Positions 18,358-26,913 of a DNA stretch of 36,091 bases are shown here, in pieces (position 1 is the stretch's first letter; every line of letters begins with the position of its first letter). The notes beneath the pieces are model-generated. The model saw only the letters and a program-made list of their open reading frames with translations, had not been told where the DNA came from and did no database searches. The stretch is from Thermoproteota archaeon (GTDB lineage Archaea > Thermoproteota > Thermoprotei_A > Sulfolobales > Acidilobaceae): the NCBI GenBank assembly GCA_030549835.1, contig JAUQQR010000014.1:1-36091 (forward strand), written 5' to 3'. Position numbers and translations under genes: made by a program.

Positions 18358-19250
18358 CCCTTACCCCCTCCAATACCTTCAGGCTTAAAGATTAAGACTA
18401 TGAGGGCTACAGTAAATAGTATGACGAGCTCTAACTCTGGGAAGAAGTATATCGAGAGTGTTCTGAATATGCTCACTATAAGAGCTCCAATGAGAGAGCC
18501 TATAAAACTACCGAGGCCCCCTATGACTAAGCCTACAAAGGCTACAATTAAGACATCTAGTGATAAGCCTAGGGCTACAGATGCTGTAGGGACGTAGAGG
18601 GCACCGCCTAATCCTGCTAGGAGAGAGGCTGTAATTATAGCTACTACTATTAATCTAATAACATTAGCTCCTAGAGCTTGTACCATCTCAGAGTCCATAG
18701 ATGTAGCTCTTAGCAGTAAGCCGAGATAAGTCCTATAAGTTAAAAGCCATAATGCTAGTATTATGAGGAATGCTACAATAATTACGAAGACTTTATATAG
18801 AGGGTAGGGTGAGCCAAATAAGTTAACTGTACCCATAGCGAAGAAAGCATCATTAGCTGCTAGAGGCATCCTCCCCCATACTATTTGGAATAATTCCTCA
18901 AAGATTATTAGCAAGGCGAATGTAACAATTAGTTGGAATGCATCTCCCTTCCCATAGGAGTATCTTAGCAGGGGAGTGACCATGACTAGTGAGACTAGAA
19001 CTGTGACTATAACAGCTATAGTTAGAGGGAGAACTAGTAGAAGTATTAGGTTACTACCAAATATTTTAACAATATAGTTTGCTGTAATCCATGCTACAGT
19101 ATAGGCTCCTAAAGTGAAGAGTGAGGCGTGAGCTAGGTTTACTATCCTCATTACACCATATATTATATTTAAACCTGAAACTATTAGAGATATGAGAGAC
19201 GCGAAGAAAAAAGTATCTAAGATATACCTAGCTAAAGTGTCTAAGCTCAA
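18351..19250 (-). CDS. livH: Branched-chain amino-acid ABC transporter permease (LivH-like)
   Basis: A 299-residue membrane permease with about eight hydrophobic segments. GLNIIYGVMRIVNLAHASLF and TLGAYTV match the N-terminal LivH signature, and VALGLSLDVLIVAFVGLVIGG with GSFIGSLIGAL the conserved coupling region. TTG start with GTGAGGATAG just upstream; 20 bases separate it from the binding-protein gene. It ends in a GTGA-type overlap with livM. Confidence 0.92.
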   Translation of the reverse strand: MSLDTLARYILDTFFFASLISLIVSGLNIIYGVMRIVNLAHASLFTLGAYTVAWITANYIVKIFGSNLILLLVLPLTIAVIVTVLVSLVMVTPLLRYSYGKGDAFQLIVTFALLIIFEELFQIVWGRMPLAANDAFFAMGTVNLFGSPYPLYKVFVIIVAFLIILALWLLTYRTYLGLLLRATSMDSEMVQALGANVIRLIVVAIITASLLAGLGGALYVPTASVALGLSLDVLIVAFVGLVIGGLGSFIGSLIGALIVSIFRTLSIYFFPELELVILFTVALIVLIFKPEGIGGGKGW

Positions 19251-19270
19251 CTATCCTCACTTACATTAAT

Positions 19271-20677
19271 TTATACTGGAAGCTCTCCTTCCCTCCAAGT
19301 CTCTCTAATCCAGTTATAGGCCATGGTAGGATCTTCTCGACCCTCCCAACCTTCTGGGACTGTTATCCTCTCTATAGGTATTCTTAGAGGGTTAGCTAAG
19401 ATATTGAATCCATAACGTGGATCCACTTTACTTATCCCAACTATAGCATTCTTATACCCCTGATGCTTATTTGGTCTCCTAGCTCTAATAGTTAGTATGC
19501 CAGCAGGCCCATATATAGATGCTCCTTCAATAAACTTTATTAGCTCATCAGCCTCAGGCCATCTACCTAAAGCTCCATATGCTCTCTCAACAGCAGCCTT
19601 ATACAGATATACTGCTGTATATGCCCCCTCACTACCATTAGTTGGATACTCTCCCCACCTCTTACGGTAATTCTCAACAAAGATTTTGTTAAGAGGATAG
19701 CTTTCATGTTCTGGATATAGGAAGTAGTAGTTAGCGTGAACACCGGCTACGAATCCTTCAGGATAATCTGACTCTACGAGGTGAGGTGCTATACCATGAC
19801 TAATGGTAGATACCACTTTCGCAACCTTAAAGAGGCCATAGGCTAAAGCTTGCTTATAGAAGTTTATAAAGTCCATAGCCCATAGAGATGTAGCTACGAT
19901 ATCTGTGCGGCCAGCCATCATCTTCGTTATGAATGGTCCAAAGTCTGTTACCCTAAAGAGCCCGGGCCAGAACTCCTCTACTACTTCAACCCTATCTCTA
20001 CCCAGGACTTTCTCGAATACTATCTGCATATGAGCATGAGCATTCCTACCGTACGCGTAGTCTGGATGAATATGTGCAATTCTAACTTTATCCTTCTCCA
20101 TTAAGTTAAAGAATTTTATAGCTCCTAGTGCAGCTGTAACTCCGTCAGCTGACTGTATATTTGTAATCCTAAAGGAAAACTTAGGGTCTGGCACGGTCTT
20201 CTCAAATAGTATATCTGTGCATCCATCTACAAAGAATGATATTATGCCTGCCTCCTCAGCTACAGGAGCTACGGCTGGGGTGTTGGATGAGCTTATCAAA
20301 CCAACATAAAACTCTATCCCCTCACCTATCATCGCCTTATATTCTCTAACAGTCTCATCAGGCGAAGTCTCATCCTTGATCACAGGCTCAATTCTTCTAC
20401 CGAGAATACCGCCAGCAGCATTAATCTCCTCTACAGCTAACATAGCCCCCTTAAATGTAGGATCGCCCCAGGGCGCTCCTCCACCCCTGGTCATGAACTG
20501 TAAGCCAATTTTTAAAGGCCTTGCTGGAACACGCTCTACTTCAGTGACAGGCTTCTCTACAAAACGCCTTCTAAACCATTCAGGAGCTGCGACATATAAG
20601 CCGAGAGCTGTAGCAGCACCACCAAGTATGAGACCACCAATAAGCCCCCTAAGAAAATCTCTTCTAGATACCGACAT
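19271..20677 (-). CDS. livK: Amino-acid/amide-binding protein of the liv transporter, Tat signal
   Basis: The extracellular ligand-binding subunit, about 468 residues and first in the operon. The start SVSRRDFLRG is a twin-arginine signal followed by a glycine/alanine-rich hydrophobic segment (about 12-30). It is therefore probably exported folded and anchored at the membrane. The mature part is a periplasmic-binding fold of LivK type (KIGLQFMTRGGG, AMLAVEEINAAGGILGRRIE, FYVGLISSSNTPAVAPVAEE). I place the start at ATG 20677 with TAGGAGAG upstream; an in-frame GTG nine bases earlier is too close to that site. A TATA-like box lies at 20724-20735. The ligand may be any branched-chain amino acid, amide or peptide breakdown product. 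Confidence 0.9.
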   Translation of the reverse strand: MSVSRRDFLRGLIGGLILGGAATALGLYVAAPEWFRRRFVEKPVTEVERVPARPLKIGLQFMTRGGGAPWGDPTFKGAMLAVEEINAAGGILGRRIEPVIKDETSPDETVREYKAMIGEGIEFYVGLISSSNTPAVAPVAEEAGIISFFVDGCTDILFEKTVPDPKFSFRITNIQSADGVTAALGAIKFFNLMEKDKVRIAHIHPDYAYGRNAHAHMQIVFEKVLGRDRVEVVEEFWPGLFRVTDFGPFITKMMAGRTDIVATSLWAMDFINFYKQALAYGLFKVAKVVSTISHGIAPHLVESDYPEGFVAGVHANYYFLYPEHESYPLNKIFVENYRKRWGEYPTNGSEGAYTAVYLYKAAVERAYGALGRWPEADELIKFIEGASIYGPAGILTIRARRPNKHQGYKNAIVGISKVDPRYGFNILANPLRIPIERITVPEGWEGREDPTMAYNWIRETWREGELPV

Positions 20678-20723
20678 CCGGCTCACTCTCCTAAACTCAC
20701 TACATATTATTTAGATGCCAGGC

Positions 20724-20735
20724 CTTATTAAGTTT
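20724..20735 (-). promoter_or_regulatory. Probable promoter of the liv operon
   Basis: On the minus strand the sequence reads AAACTTAATAAGG, a TATA-like box about 25 bases before the likely transcript start near 20700. It lies between the start of livK and repeat copy B, so the repeat is immediately upstream of the operon promoter. Confidence 0.4.
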
Positions 20736-20761
20736 ATCCACATAAATCTACTCTTACTCGC

Positions 20762-21039
20762 TTTAGGGGGTTCAGCTCTTATATGGCTTCATGCCTCATT
20801 TTTGTTCCCCTGCATCTTATTCGGGTTTTCATCGGGCTTAAGAGCGTTCAGGTGACCCCTAGGCACACCACATTTTGAGTATTCATAGAGAGTCACCCTA
20901 GGGGAGAGCTTCTATTTATAAGCTCTCTACTCTCTCACCAGGTAGCTCTCAGCATTAAGAATAGGTAGATATGGATTATAATCTTCAATGATATAAACTA
21001 ATATAGACAGCTATAAAATTCAAAAACAGTTGCATTAGA
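20762..21039 (-). repeat. Structured repeat, copy B (candidate RNA), upstream of the liv operon
   Basis: Same element as 15530-15776, in the same orientation. Shared blocks: GGGGGTTCA (20765), GGTGACCCC (20851-20859), AGGGGAGAGC with TAAGCTCTC (20899-20926), ACCAGGTAGCTC (20937-20948), AATGATATAAAC (20987-20998), AGCTATAAAA near 21010 and CAGTTGCATTAG (21027-21038). Hairpins are partly different but sit at matching places: CCCCTAGG (20856-20863) with CCTAGGGG (20896-20903), and a perfect GAGAGCTT/AAGCTCTC stem at 20904-20926. The rest diverges, which fits conservation of structure over sequence. Promoter-like block is on the right, reading leftward. Confidence 0.5.
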
Positions 21040-21119
21040 CTACTTCTACTGTTACAGCTATAGAAGCATATACTCCTGTATTAATCTCTGCTTTAATATC
21101 CTAACCTAGGGTTATTGAC

Positions 21120-21698
21120 GTGTCTCTAGTCTTAGAGTATACTATTAAAGGTTTAGGGTCTATTATTGATAGGCTTGCTGGCGGTAGTAGACTCTACTCT
21201 ATGTATATTACTAAGCCTAAACCCGTGATTCTAGAGGCTGCTACAGGTTTCGGCGCTAATCTAGGCATTGTTCTCAGATTTGCTACTAGGCTCGGCGGGA
21301 TTGTTTATAGTGTAGATATTGGTGGTCCCCAGGTTTCTCTAGCTAAGATAGCCTATAGGAGTTATATTGAGAAGGGTGTTTTAGTTATTGAGAGGGGTGA
21401 CTTAAGGAATCTACATTATCCTAATGATTTCTTTGACTATGCCATAAACCATACTACAATGCACCATATTGACCGCGTAGATCTAGCTATTAGTGAGCAT
21501 TGGAGAACACTAAAGAGCAACGGTATACTAATAGTGATTGACTTAAACCCACATATACTAACTAGGGCTATACATAGCTTAAAGCTATTGAGAGAGTCTA
21601 AGGAGAATGTTATAAATGAAACCAGTAAAAGATTTAGAATCCTAGAGAGAGGTGAAGATAAATTATCATATTATATTATAGCAGTTAAAGAAACATAG
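21120..21698 (+). CDS. Class I SAM-dependent methyltransferase
   Basis: A 192-residue methyltransferase of Methyltransf_11 type. Motif I is ILEAATGFGANLGIV (about 38-52), the acidic residue after strand 2 is in VYSVDIG, and motif IV reads DYAINHTTMHHI, with the PxxF proline replaced. The post-IV segment LKSNGILIVIDL is clear. GTG start with weak upstream signals. It stands alone between the repeat and a convergent DUF2175 gene. The substrate is unknown; a small molecule or lipid is typical for this size. Confidence 0.8.
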   Translation: MSLVLEYTIKGLGSIIDRLAGGSRLYSMYITKPKPVILEAATGFGANLGIVLRFATRLGGIVYSVDIGGPQVSLAKIAYRSYIEKGVLVIERGDLRNLHYPNDFFDYAINHTTMHHIDRVDLAISEHWRTLKSNGILIVIDLNPHILTRAIHSLKLLRESKENVINETSKRFRILERGEDKLSYYIIAVKET

Positions 21699-21713
21699 CA
21701 TAGATATATCTCA

Positions 21714-22019
21714 TTACGTACTCAATTGCCCTAGCATTAACGCTATTCTACCAGCTATCTTCTCAATCTCTCTCCTAGCCTCAGACAATATACTTTTAAC
21801 TTCACCACTAGCTATCCTCTCAGCCTCTTTAAACCTAATTATAGCATATAGTAAGACTTCATTAGCATCAAGTAGCGCTATCAAATCCCTCTTATCTAAC
21901 TGTCTAGTATATGACTCTAGTAGACACTCTACATGGACAGCCCCTATACTGCCAATAAACGTAAATCTCTGGCCTTCAACAACATCCTGTCCACATAAGC
22001 CACAATTCCACCTCCTCAC
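21714..22019 (-). CDS. DUF2175-family protein with N-terminal zinc-ribbon-like motif
   Basis: A 101-residue protein matching DUF2175 as found in Crenarchaeota. WNCGLCGQDVVEGQRFTF carries a CxxC pair and GAVHVEC supplies His and Cys, so four ligands for a zinc site are present. The rest (residues about 45-100) is helical. GTG start; GGTGGTGG lies just upstream. Biochemical role unknown. It is convergent to the methyltransferase gene, with 15 bases between. Confidence 0.75.
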   Translation of the reverse strand: MRRWNCGLCGQDVVEGQRFTFIGSIGAVHVECLLESYTRQLDKRDLIALLDANEVLLYAIIRFKEAERIASGEVKSILSEARREIEKIAGRIALMLGQLST

Positions 22020-22240
22020 TATCCACCACCAAGCGTAGAACTAGTCATCTAATGGTTCTAAACATTTCTCAATACTACTAAACTAGTAGAGGATCCGGTA
22101 GAGCCGTACTAGCGAAAGTCACATATATAGGTCAGGTAATAAAGACAGTGTTGTAGAGGGTTGACGGCTGTTTTGGTGAGTTAGGTTTATAAGGGTTTTT
22201 GTAGGATTTTTGGAGAAGTACTACTTTACTAGGGAGGTAA

Positions 22241-22600
22241 TGTTTATAAGATTTATTCTCTCATCCTATCCTAGGAATAAAAACTAGATGTGAACCCTTA
22301 TGCCGTTAAGCTCGAAGAATGTCTACGACCCCCGCGTAGAGTGGCTAGGTAGCCACTGCGAAGTGCGGGGCAGGAGGCACAACCCATCCTAAAAACCTAG
22401 GATGGGAAACGGCTATTTGAGTATCAAATAACCTGGGTGAGAACATAGCGGAGTTAAATAGTAGCGTTGAGTATTTAAGCTACAACTGGTAATTGGTAGA
22501 AAGTACTTGATCTCCCCAATGAAGGGACTTATATATATAAGGCGATGGAGATGTCTCTAGGGGGAACTTAAGATGTGAGAATGAGCTTAAGTATCTTCTT
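22241..22600 (+). ncRNA. Candidate structured RNA gene with at least six hairpins
   Basis: The 643-base gap 22020-22662 holds a TATA box (TTTATAAG, 22243-22250) followed by a run of hairpins with perfect stems: TCTACG/CGTAGA (22322-22340), GTGGCT/AGCCAC (22341-22356), CCCATCCTA/TAGGATGGG (22383-22406), TATTTGA/TCAAATA (22414-22430), GTAGC/GCTAC (22461-22483), ATCTCC/GGAGAT (22510-22552) and ACTTAAG/CTTAAGT (22566-22592). CCCCGC (22330) and GCGGGG (22365) offer an alternative long stem. Part is much more GC-rich than its surroundings, as stable RNAs are in AT-rich hyperthermophiles. I could not match it to RNase P, SRP RNA, tRNA or rRNA. A degenerate TnpB guide-RNA region is one alternative. 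Confidence 0.5.
22300..22392 (+). pseudogene. 30-codon frame inside the candidate RNA, possible TnpB tail remnant
   Basis: An ATG-started frame in the hairpin region encodes a peptide ending GSHCEVRGRRHNPS. From memory, short basic tails ending in NPS are seen at the C-terminus of some archaeal IS200/IS605 TnpB proteins; I cannot verify this here. The overlapping frame gives DVNPYAVKLEECLRPP, which also looks like such a tail, so a frameshifted remnant is possible. No TnpB catalytic domain or insertion-sequence end is visible upstream. Confidence 0.2.
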
Positions 22601-22662
22601 AAAGGGGGTAGGATGGAGATTTATTGGAGAGGTTTGAGTTTCTAGGTGGGTGTTGGTGTTTT

Positions 22663-23751
22663 TCACTTGTTTGGTTTGCATTTATTTACTGTTTCTAGTT
22701 CTACTATCTCTCTTAGTAGTATTGTTGCGTATGCTGATGGTGGGAGGCATATTGTGAATGTTATGGTATTATCTTTAATGGCGGTGCTTCTTAGTTTAAT
22801 GGGGTAGTATATTGGTCTTAGGCTTGGTTCTAGTGTTTTTAGTTGTTTTATGTTAATACCTTCTTCTAAGCATATACTCTTGACTATTTTAGCCCATTGT
22901 GTCTCCTTCTCTACTAGTTCTCTTGATGGGAGTCTAACTGCTGGTATGCTTATGGTTTCGTTGCAGTATCTTATTGTTACTATTGATTCTCTTATTTGGT
23001 CTATTTTTCTACTTCTTAGAGCTCTCGATAAAGCTCTATTGTATAAGTATGCTTGTAGGGCTTCAGTGTATATTCTGGGGCTTTCATCTACTAGTATCCA
23101 CGGGTTTATCTCTGTTCTAGCTTCTTGTAGGAGTTTCTCTTCGATTGATAGTGTATCTATGTCTTCTCCAGGGTATCTGTACTTGAATTCCCTGGCTAGG
23201 AGTCCTGGTTCCATTCTAGCTAGTGCTAATCCATACATGTGTGTTGATGGTCTCTCTACCCCAAATCTCTGTGGGCCATAGAATGATGGTATTAATTTAA
23301 CTCGTGATAAGTTATACGCTACTTTATCTGGATCATCAACCTCTAGTGTTATCCTAAATATGTTGCCAGTATGAGAGCCAGGCCTAATAATTGAGCCTCT
23401 ACCAATAAGCCATGCTCTGACATCTCCTAAATTTATATAGCTAGGCGATACTCTAGGGTTAATAAATGAGACGTACTGATAGCTAATACTATAGGCGTCC
23501 TTTAAGCCAGCATAGCTATACCTCTCAGACTTTAAGACTCTAGATAGCTTAGCTAGAGCATTAAATGTAGATATACAGTACTTCCCCACAAGATATATAC
23601 TCCACTTTGAACCCATAAACCATTCACTAGACTTAACCTCAAAAACTCTAAAATAGCTGGGAGACCTCATGGTAGCTTTTAGAAGCTCAAAATCATACAT
23701 CCTCTCTTCTAAGCCCCATAAGAGTTCAAGAATATCAATAGATAACAGCAC
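22663..23751 (-). CDS. truD: tRNA pseudouridine(13) synthase
   Basis: A 362-residue TruD-family enzyme that isomerises uridine 13 in tRNA, acting in the cytoplasm. The catalytic Asp is D85 in YAGLKDAYS (usually GTKDR), RPGSHTGNIFRITL matches the conserved KxGxHxGNxF segment, and FYGPQRFG is the FGxQRFG motif. The split TRUD domain fills residues about 130-320. Length is at the short end of the family. GTG start with TGGAGAG directly before it. The next gene on the strand, pth, lies 65 bases upstream. Confidence 0.92.
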   Translation of the reverse strand: MLLSIDILELLWGLEERMYDFELLKATMRSPSYFRVFEVKSSEWFMGSKWSIYLVGKYCISTFNALAKLSRVLKSERYSYAGLKDAYSISYQYVSFINPRVSPSYINLGDVRAWLIGRGSIIRPGSHTGNIFRITLEVDDPDKVAYNLSRVKLIPSFYGPQRFGVERPSTHMYGLALARMEPGLLAREFKYRYPGEDIDTLSIEEKLLQEARTEINPWILVDESPRIYTEALQAYLYNRALSRALRSRKIDQIRESIVTIRYCNETISIPAVRLPSRELVEKETQWAKIVKSICLEEGINIKQLKTLEPSLRPIYYPIKLRSTAIKDNTITFTICLPPSAYATILLREIVELETVNKCKPNK

Positions 23752-23815
23752 CTCTCCACATTAATGGTATATAGTGAATCCTAAAATATGAGACTATAGG
23801 CTTACAATATTATCT

Positions 23816-24181
23816 CTAGTATAGCTTGAGGTGTCCTGTAATCTTATCTATTAACTCCTCAGGAGCCGGTCCTATAGCTACAGCTGTTAGAGTCCCTGGT
23901 AGTAGCTGTGTTTTACCTGCATCTCTAATTATTGATGCTGGCATTCCGCTACTAATAGCCTCACTGTATATCTTTACTAGCTCATTCTCAGAGTCTACTC
24001 TTAATACTACCTTCATTTGTCCTTCTCTCAGCCACTCCTCGAGCCAGTGCTTCCACTCTCTCTTCCCAGATCTTACTATTATCATTACCGCCTCGACACT
24101 AGCATGTGCTGCTTGAGCTGCCGCTTTCCCCCTACTCATATTTATATCTCTCCTTAATACTATAACCTGCTTATACCCCAA
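23816..24181 (-). CDS. pth2: Peptidyl-tRNA hydrolase, Pth2 type
   Basis: Releases peptides from stalled peptidyl-tRNA. About 121 residues of the archaeal/eukaryotic Pth2 fold: KQVIVLRRDINMSRGKAAAQ, AAHASVEA with the conserved His, MKVVLRVDSE and the C-terminal TQLLPGTLTAVAIGP. I place the start at TTG 24181, two residues before KQVIV as in relatives. GGAGG lies upstream at 24194-24198. An in-frame TTG at 24205 is at or before the expected transcript start given a TATA-like box near 24221-24232. Confidence 0.92.
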   Translation of the reverse strand: MGYKQVIVLRRDINMSRGKAAAQAAHASVEAVMIIVRSGKREWKHWLEEWLREGQMKVVLRVDSENELVKIYSEAISSGMPASIIRDAGKTQLLPGTLTAVAIGPAPEELIDKITGHLKLY

Positions 24182-24280
24182 TTCTCTTTGAATCCTCCAA
24201 GTCAATTTCTATAATTGAGGTTTATTTTAGTTAAGCTTAATTTCTCCTAAGTATCTCTCTAGTATAGCGGGTGTTGGGTT

Positions 24281-25108
24281 ATGGTCTTCCAGATTATTAA
24301 GCCTGAGGTTAGGGCTCATGTAGGTATTATTGGGGGCTCTGGACTCTATGATCCGGGTATTATAGAGAATCCTGTTGAGGTTAAAATTGATACACCTTAT
24401 GGGCCAACATCAGATTATATTATTGTAGGCGATATTAGTAGTGTTAAGGTAGCATTCTTACCTAGACATGGTAGGGGGCATAGGATACCTCCACACTCTA
24501 TAAACTATAGGGCCAATATATGGGCTTTAAAAGCTCTAGGAGTTAAATGGGTTATAAGTGTTTCTGCTATTGGTAGTTTAAGATGGGATTATAAGCCTGG
24601 TGATTTCGTTGTTCCAGATCAGTTTATTGATATGACTAAGAATAGGAGGAATTATACGTTTTTCGATGGACCAGTCACTGTTCATGTTAGCATGGCAGAC
24701 CCGTTTTGTGAGGATCTAAGAGAGAAGATTATAGGTGTTAGCTCTAAGCTAGGATACACTATACATGCTTCTGGGACATATGTCTGTATTGAGGGGCCTA
24801 GATTCTCTACTAAAGCTGAGAGTAGAGTATGGAAAGATGTGTTCAAAGCAGATATTATAGGTATGACTCTAGTGCCAGAAGTGAATCTAGCTTGTGAAGC
24901 TCAGCTATGCTACGCTACTCTAGCAATGGTAACAGATTATGATGTTTGGGCTGAGAGACCTGTAACTGCCGAGGAGGTATCTAGGGTAATGGCTAGTAAT
25001 ATTGAGAGAGCTCGTAAACTACTATATGAGCTCATACCCCACCTAAGAGGAGAGCCAGATACTTCTAAATGTAGCTGCTGTAAGGCGCTAGAATATGCTA
25101 TCGTCTAG
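24281..25108 (+). CDS. mtnP: S-methyl-5'-thioadenosine phosphorylase
   Basis: Phosphorolyses methylthioadenosine, the by-product of polyamine synthesis, to adenine and methylthioribose-1-phosphate. The 275-residue chain has IGGSGLYDP at the phosphate site, [20 protein letters not shown], then [18 protein letters not shown] and the base-site [10 protein letters not shown]. It ends with CSCC, matching the C-terminal cysteine motif that stabilises hyperthermophilic archaeal MTAP by disulfides. ATG start behind GGGTGTTGGG. It overlaps the next gene by 14 bases, and SpeD further down fits the same pathway. Confidence 0.95.
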   Translation: MVFQIIKPEVRAHVGIIGGSGLYDPGIIENPVEVKIDTPYGPTSDYIIVGDISSVKVAFLPRHGRGHRIPPHSINYRANIWALKALGVKWVISVSAIGSLRWDYKPGDFVVPDQFIDMTKNRRNYTFFDGPVTVHVSMADPFCEDLREKIIGVSSKLGYTIHASGTYVCIEGPRFSTKAESRVWKDVFKADIIGMTLVPEVNLACEAQLCYATLAMVTDYDVWAERPVTAEEVSRVMASNIERARKLLYELIPHLRGEPDTSKCSCCKALEYAIV

Positions 25109-25922
25109 TCTACAAGCAGAATATATTGAGGTCTTAAAGAGTACTGAAAATATAAGTATTGAGGTATCAGATGATGATCTAATAGTATACTCTAGGGGAG
25201 CGGAGCCTCCAGCATATATATCCTATATTGGAGCACTGCACTCAGGTTATAAGGTTAGAATAGCATCTACTACTGAAGCCTCAATACACATCCTACCATA
25301 TGTTGAGCATAATAAGGTCATAGTATTTTCTATCGAGCATAGAGATGTAAGAGCATTAAATACTGTTATAACTGCATCCCTACTAGGAGTTAGATCTATA
25401 CTAGTAGCTCCCCAGCAACATGAAGCTTATGAGGAGAGAGCTAAGTTGAGAGGTGTAGAGAGAGTAGTAGTACCATCTAGGTACCCTCTACTAGCTTCAT
25501 CAGTAATAGCTTTAAAGAGTATCCCTAAGCTTATGGGGCTTAGAGATGAGAGGATTAGGAGAGAGATTAGAGAGTTGAGTGACGCTTTAAAATGGATATA
25601 TGAGAGATACTCTGATATAATAGGGGAGAGTAGGGTATATGATGTTATAGCTTATACTCCATCAACTAAGCCTGGAGCATACTACTGTAAAGCTTCTAAT
25701 AATATTCAACCTATACCATTAGAGGCTATTCTAGACCTCCCGAGGGGGGTTAAAGCCTTAGTTTTTACAACTACTGTTGAAGAGCAGGAGTTTAAAGACG
25801 TAATACTATCATCTAAGGTTAAAGGTATTGAGCTCTATACTATTACATTAAATACTGATCCTGTAACAGCAGGCTTCTACTCTATCCTAGTAGCTATAGC
25901 ATTGTCTGGGAAGATAATTTAA
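25095..25922 (+). CDS. SIS-like (sugar-isomerase fold) protein of unknown role
   Basis: A 275-residue protein that looks like two SIS-type Rossmann-like halves: [20 protein letters not shown] and [19 protein letters not shown] in the first, then [16 protein letters not shown] and the closing [17 protein letters not shown] in the second. The usual SIS phosphosugar-binding Ser/Thr loops are weak, so the assignment is tentative. It overlaps the MTAP gene by 14 bases, so the two are surely cotranscribed. A function in using the methylthioribose-1-phosphate made next door is possible but unproven. Confidence 0.6.
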   Translation: MLSSSLQAEYIEVLKSTENISIEVSDDDLIVYSRGAEPPAYISYIGALHSGYKVRIASTTEASIHILPYVEHNKVIVFSIEHRDVRALNTVITASLLGVRSILVAPQQHEAYEERAKLRGVERVVVPSRYPLLASSVIALKSIPKLMGLRDERIRREIRELSDALKWIYERYSDIIGESRVYDVIAYTPSTKPGAYYCKASNNIQPIPLEAILDLPRGVKALVFTTTVEEQEFKDVILSSKVKGIELYTITLNTDPVTAGFYSILVAIALSGKII

Positions 25923-25959
25923 TTAACTCTTAGCCTCTATTATTAAATGGTAAACTATA

Positions 25960-26442
25960 ATGATTAGATTAGCTCTAATTATTACAAGTGACTCTGTCTA
26001 TAGGGGGGAGAAGAGAGACGAGATTACTGGCCTAGTAGAAGAGAAAGTTAAAGGATTATTCCATATTGTAGCCTCAAGAATAGTACCCAATAGTATTAGT
26101 GAGATTAGGGCTACTGTTCTAGAAGCAGTAAGAGAAGCAGATATAGTACTAGTTACGGGAGGGACTGGTGTTAGCAGAAGAGATATTACAATTGAGGCTC
26201 TAAAACCAATAGCGTCAAAAACTGTGCCTGGATTAGGAGAAGAGCATAGGAGGAGGAGTTATGCTAAGATAGGGGCTAGAGCCCTCTTGAGTAGAACAGA
26301 GGCTTTCATAATAGGTAATACACTAGTATATGCATGCCCAGGTAATCCTGACGCTGTCTCTACAGCCTTAGATATATTAACTGAAATTGGAGATCATTGT
26401 ATAGCTGAAATAAGAGGAGAAGGACATAGAGAGAGACATTAG
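25960..26442 (+). CDS. moaB: MoaB/Mog-type molybdopterin-binding protein
   Basis: A 160-residue member of the MoaB/MogA family, which adenylylates molybdopterin in molybdenum/tungsten cofactor synthesis. The start LIITSDSVYRGEKRDEITG and the core VLVTGGTGVSRRDITIEA are the family signature, with PGNPDAVSTAL near the C-terminus. ATG start. It lies 37 bases after the SIS-like gene in the same direction. Tungsten or molybdenum cofactor use fits an anaerobic or sulfur-respiring archaeon. Confidence 0.9.
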   Translation: MIRLALIITSDSVYRGEKRDEITGLVEEKVKGLFHIVASRIVPNSISEIRATVLEAVREADIVLVTGGTGVSRRDITIEALKPIASKTVPGLGEEHRRRSYAKIGARALLSRTEAFIIGNTLVYACPGNPDAVSTALDILTEIGDHCIAEIRGEGHRERH

Positions 26443-26511
26443 ATGTAACTTCAAGTAAAGGACTTACGCTTATTAACCTAAGACTTCAAGATTCTAGCAT
26501 AGAGAGAGGGT

Positions 26512-26913
26512 TTGAACCTGGAGATGACGGGAGAGGAGGAACAAAATAGAAAAGATGTAATTATTGGGAAACACGTATATGGAAACTTCTATGGAATAAA
26601 CTTAGATATTGCTAGCAATGAAGAAGCTTTAAAATCAATAATTGTGAAGGCAGTTAAAGAATCTGGAGCAACACTACATGAAATACATTCTTGGAAGTTC
26701 CAGGGAAGAAAGGGTGGTGTATCAGTCTTAGCCTTAATATTAGAGAGTCATATAGCTATCCACACATGGCTCGAATATAACTATGCTACAGTAGATATTT
26801 ATACATGTGGGGCTCATACTGATCCATGGAAAGCATTTAATATTATAAAAGAGGCTTTAAACCCCAAGTATTATACTGTACACTACGCTGATAGAAGCCA
26901 GCTACCATTATAG
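26512..26913 (+). CDS. speD: SpeD-family pyruvoyl decarboxylase (AdoMet or arginine decarboxylase)
   Basis: A 133-residue proenzyme that cleaves itself to give a pyruvoyl cofactor. The cleavage site is E78-S79 in LESHIAIHTW; H84 and C99 (YTCG) are the known processing and catalytic residues. GKHVYGNFYGIN and KGGVSVLALILESH are standard. In Crenarchaeota this family includes both S-adenosylmethionine decarboxylase and a recruited arginine decarboxylase, and I cannot separate them here. TTG start behind GAGAGGG (an ATG at 26524 is in frame). It is 69 bases after moaB, in the same orientation as MTAP. Confidence 0.9.
   Translation: MNLEMTGEEEQNRKDVIIGKHVYGNFYGINLDIASNEEALKSIIVKAVKESGATLHEIHSWKFQGRKGGVSVLALILESHIAIHTWLEYNYATVDIYTCGAHTDPWKAFNIIKEALNPKYYTVHYADRSQLPL

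Noticed and set aside
20837-20903. C/D box guide RNA on the minus strand of repeat copy B
   Set aside because: GATGA- and CTGA-like boxes occur, but no properly spaced C'/D' pair, and they are not kept in copy A.
22241-22600. RNase P RNA or SRP RNA in the hairpin region
   Set aside because: The conserved GAGGAAAGTCC and ACAGAA signals of RNase P RNA and the GGAAGG-type SRP helix 8 signals are absent.
22850-23281. 143-codon plus-strand frame inside truD
   Set aside because: It lies wholly within the conserved TruD frame on the other strand and has no recognisable domain.
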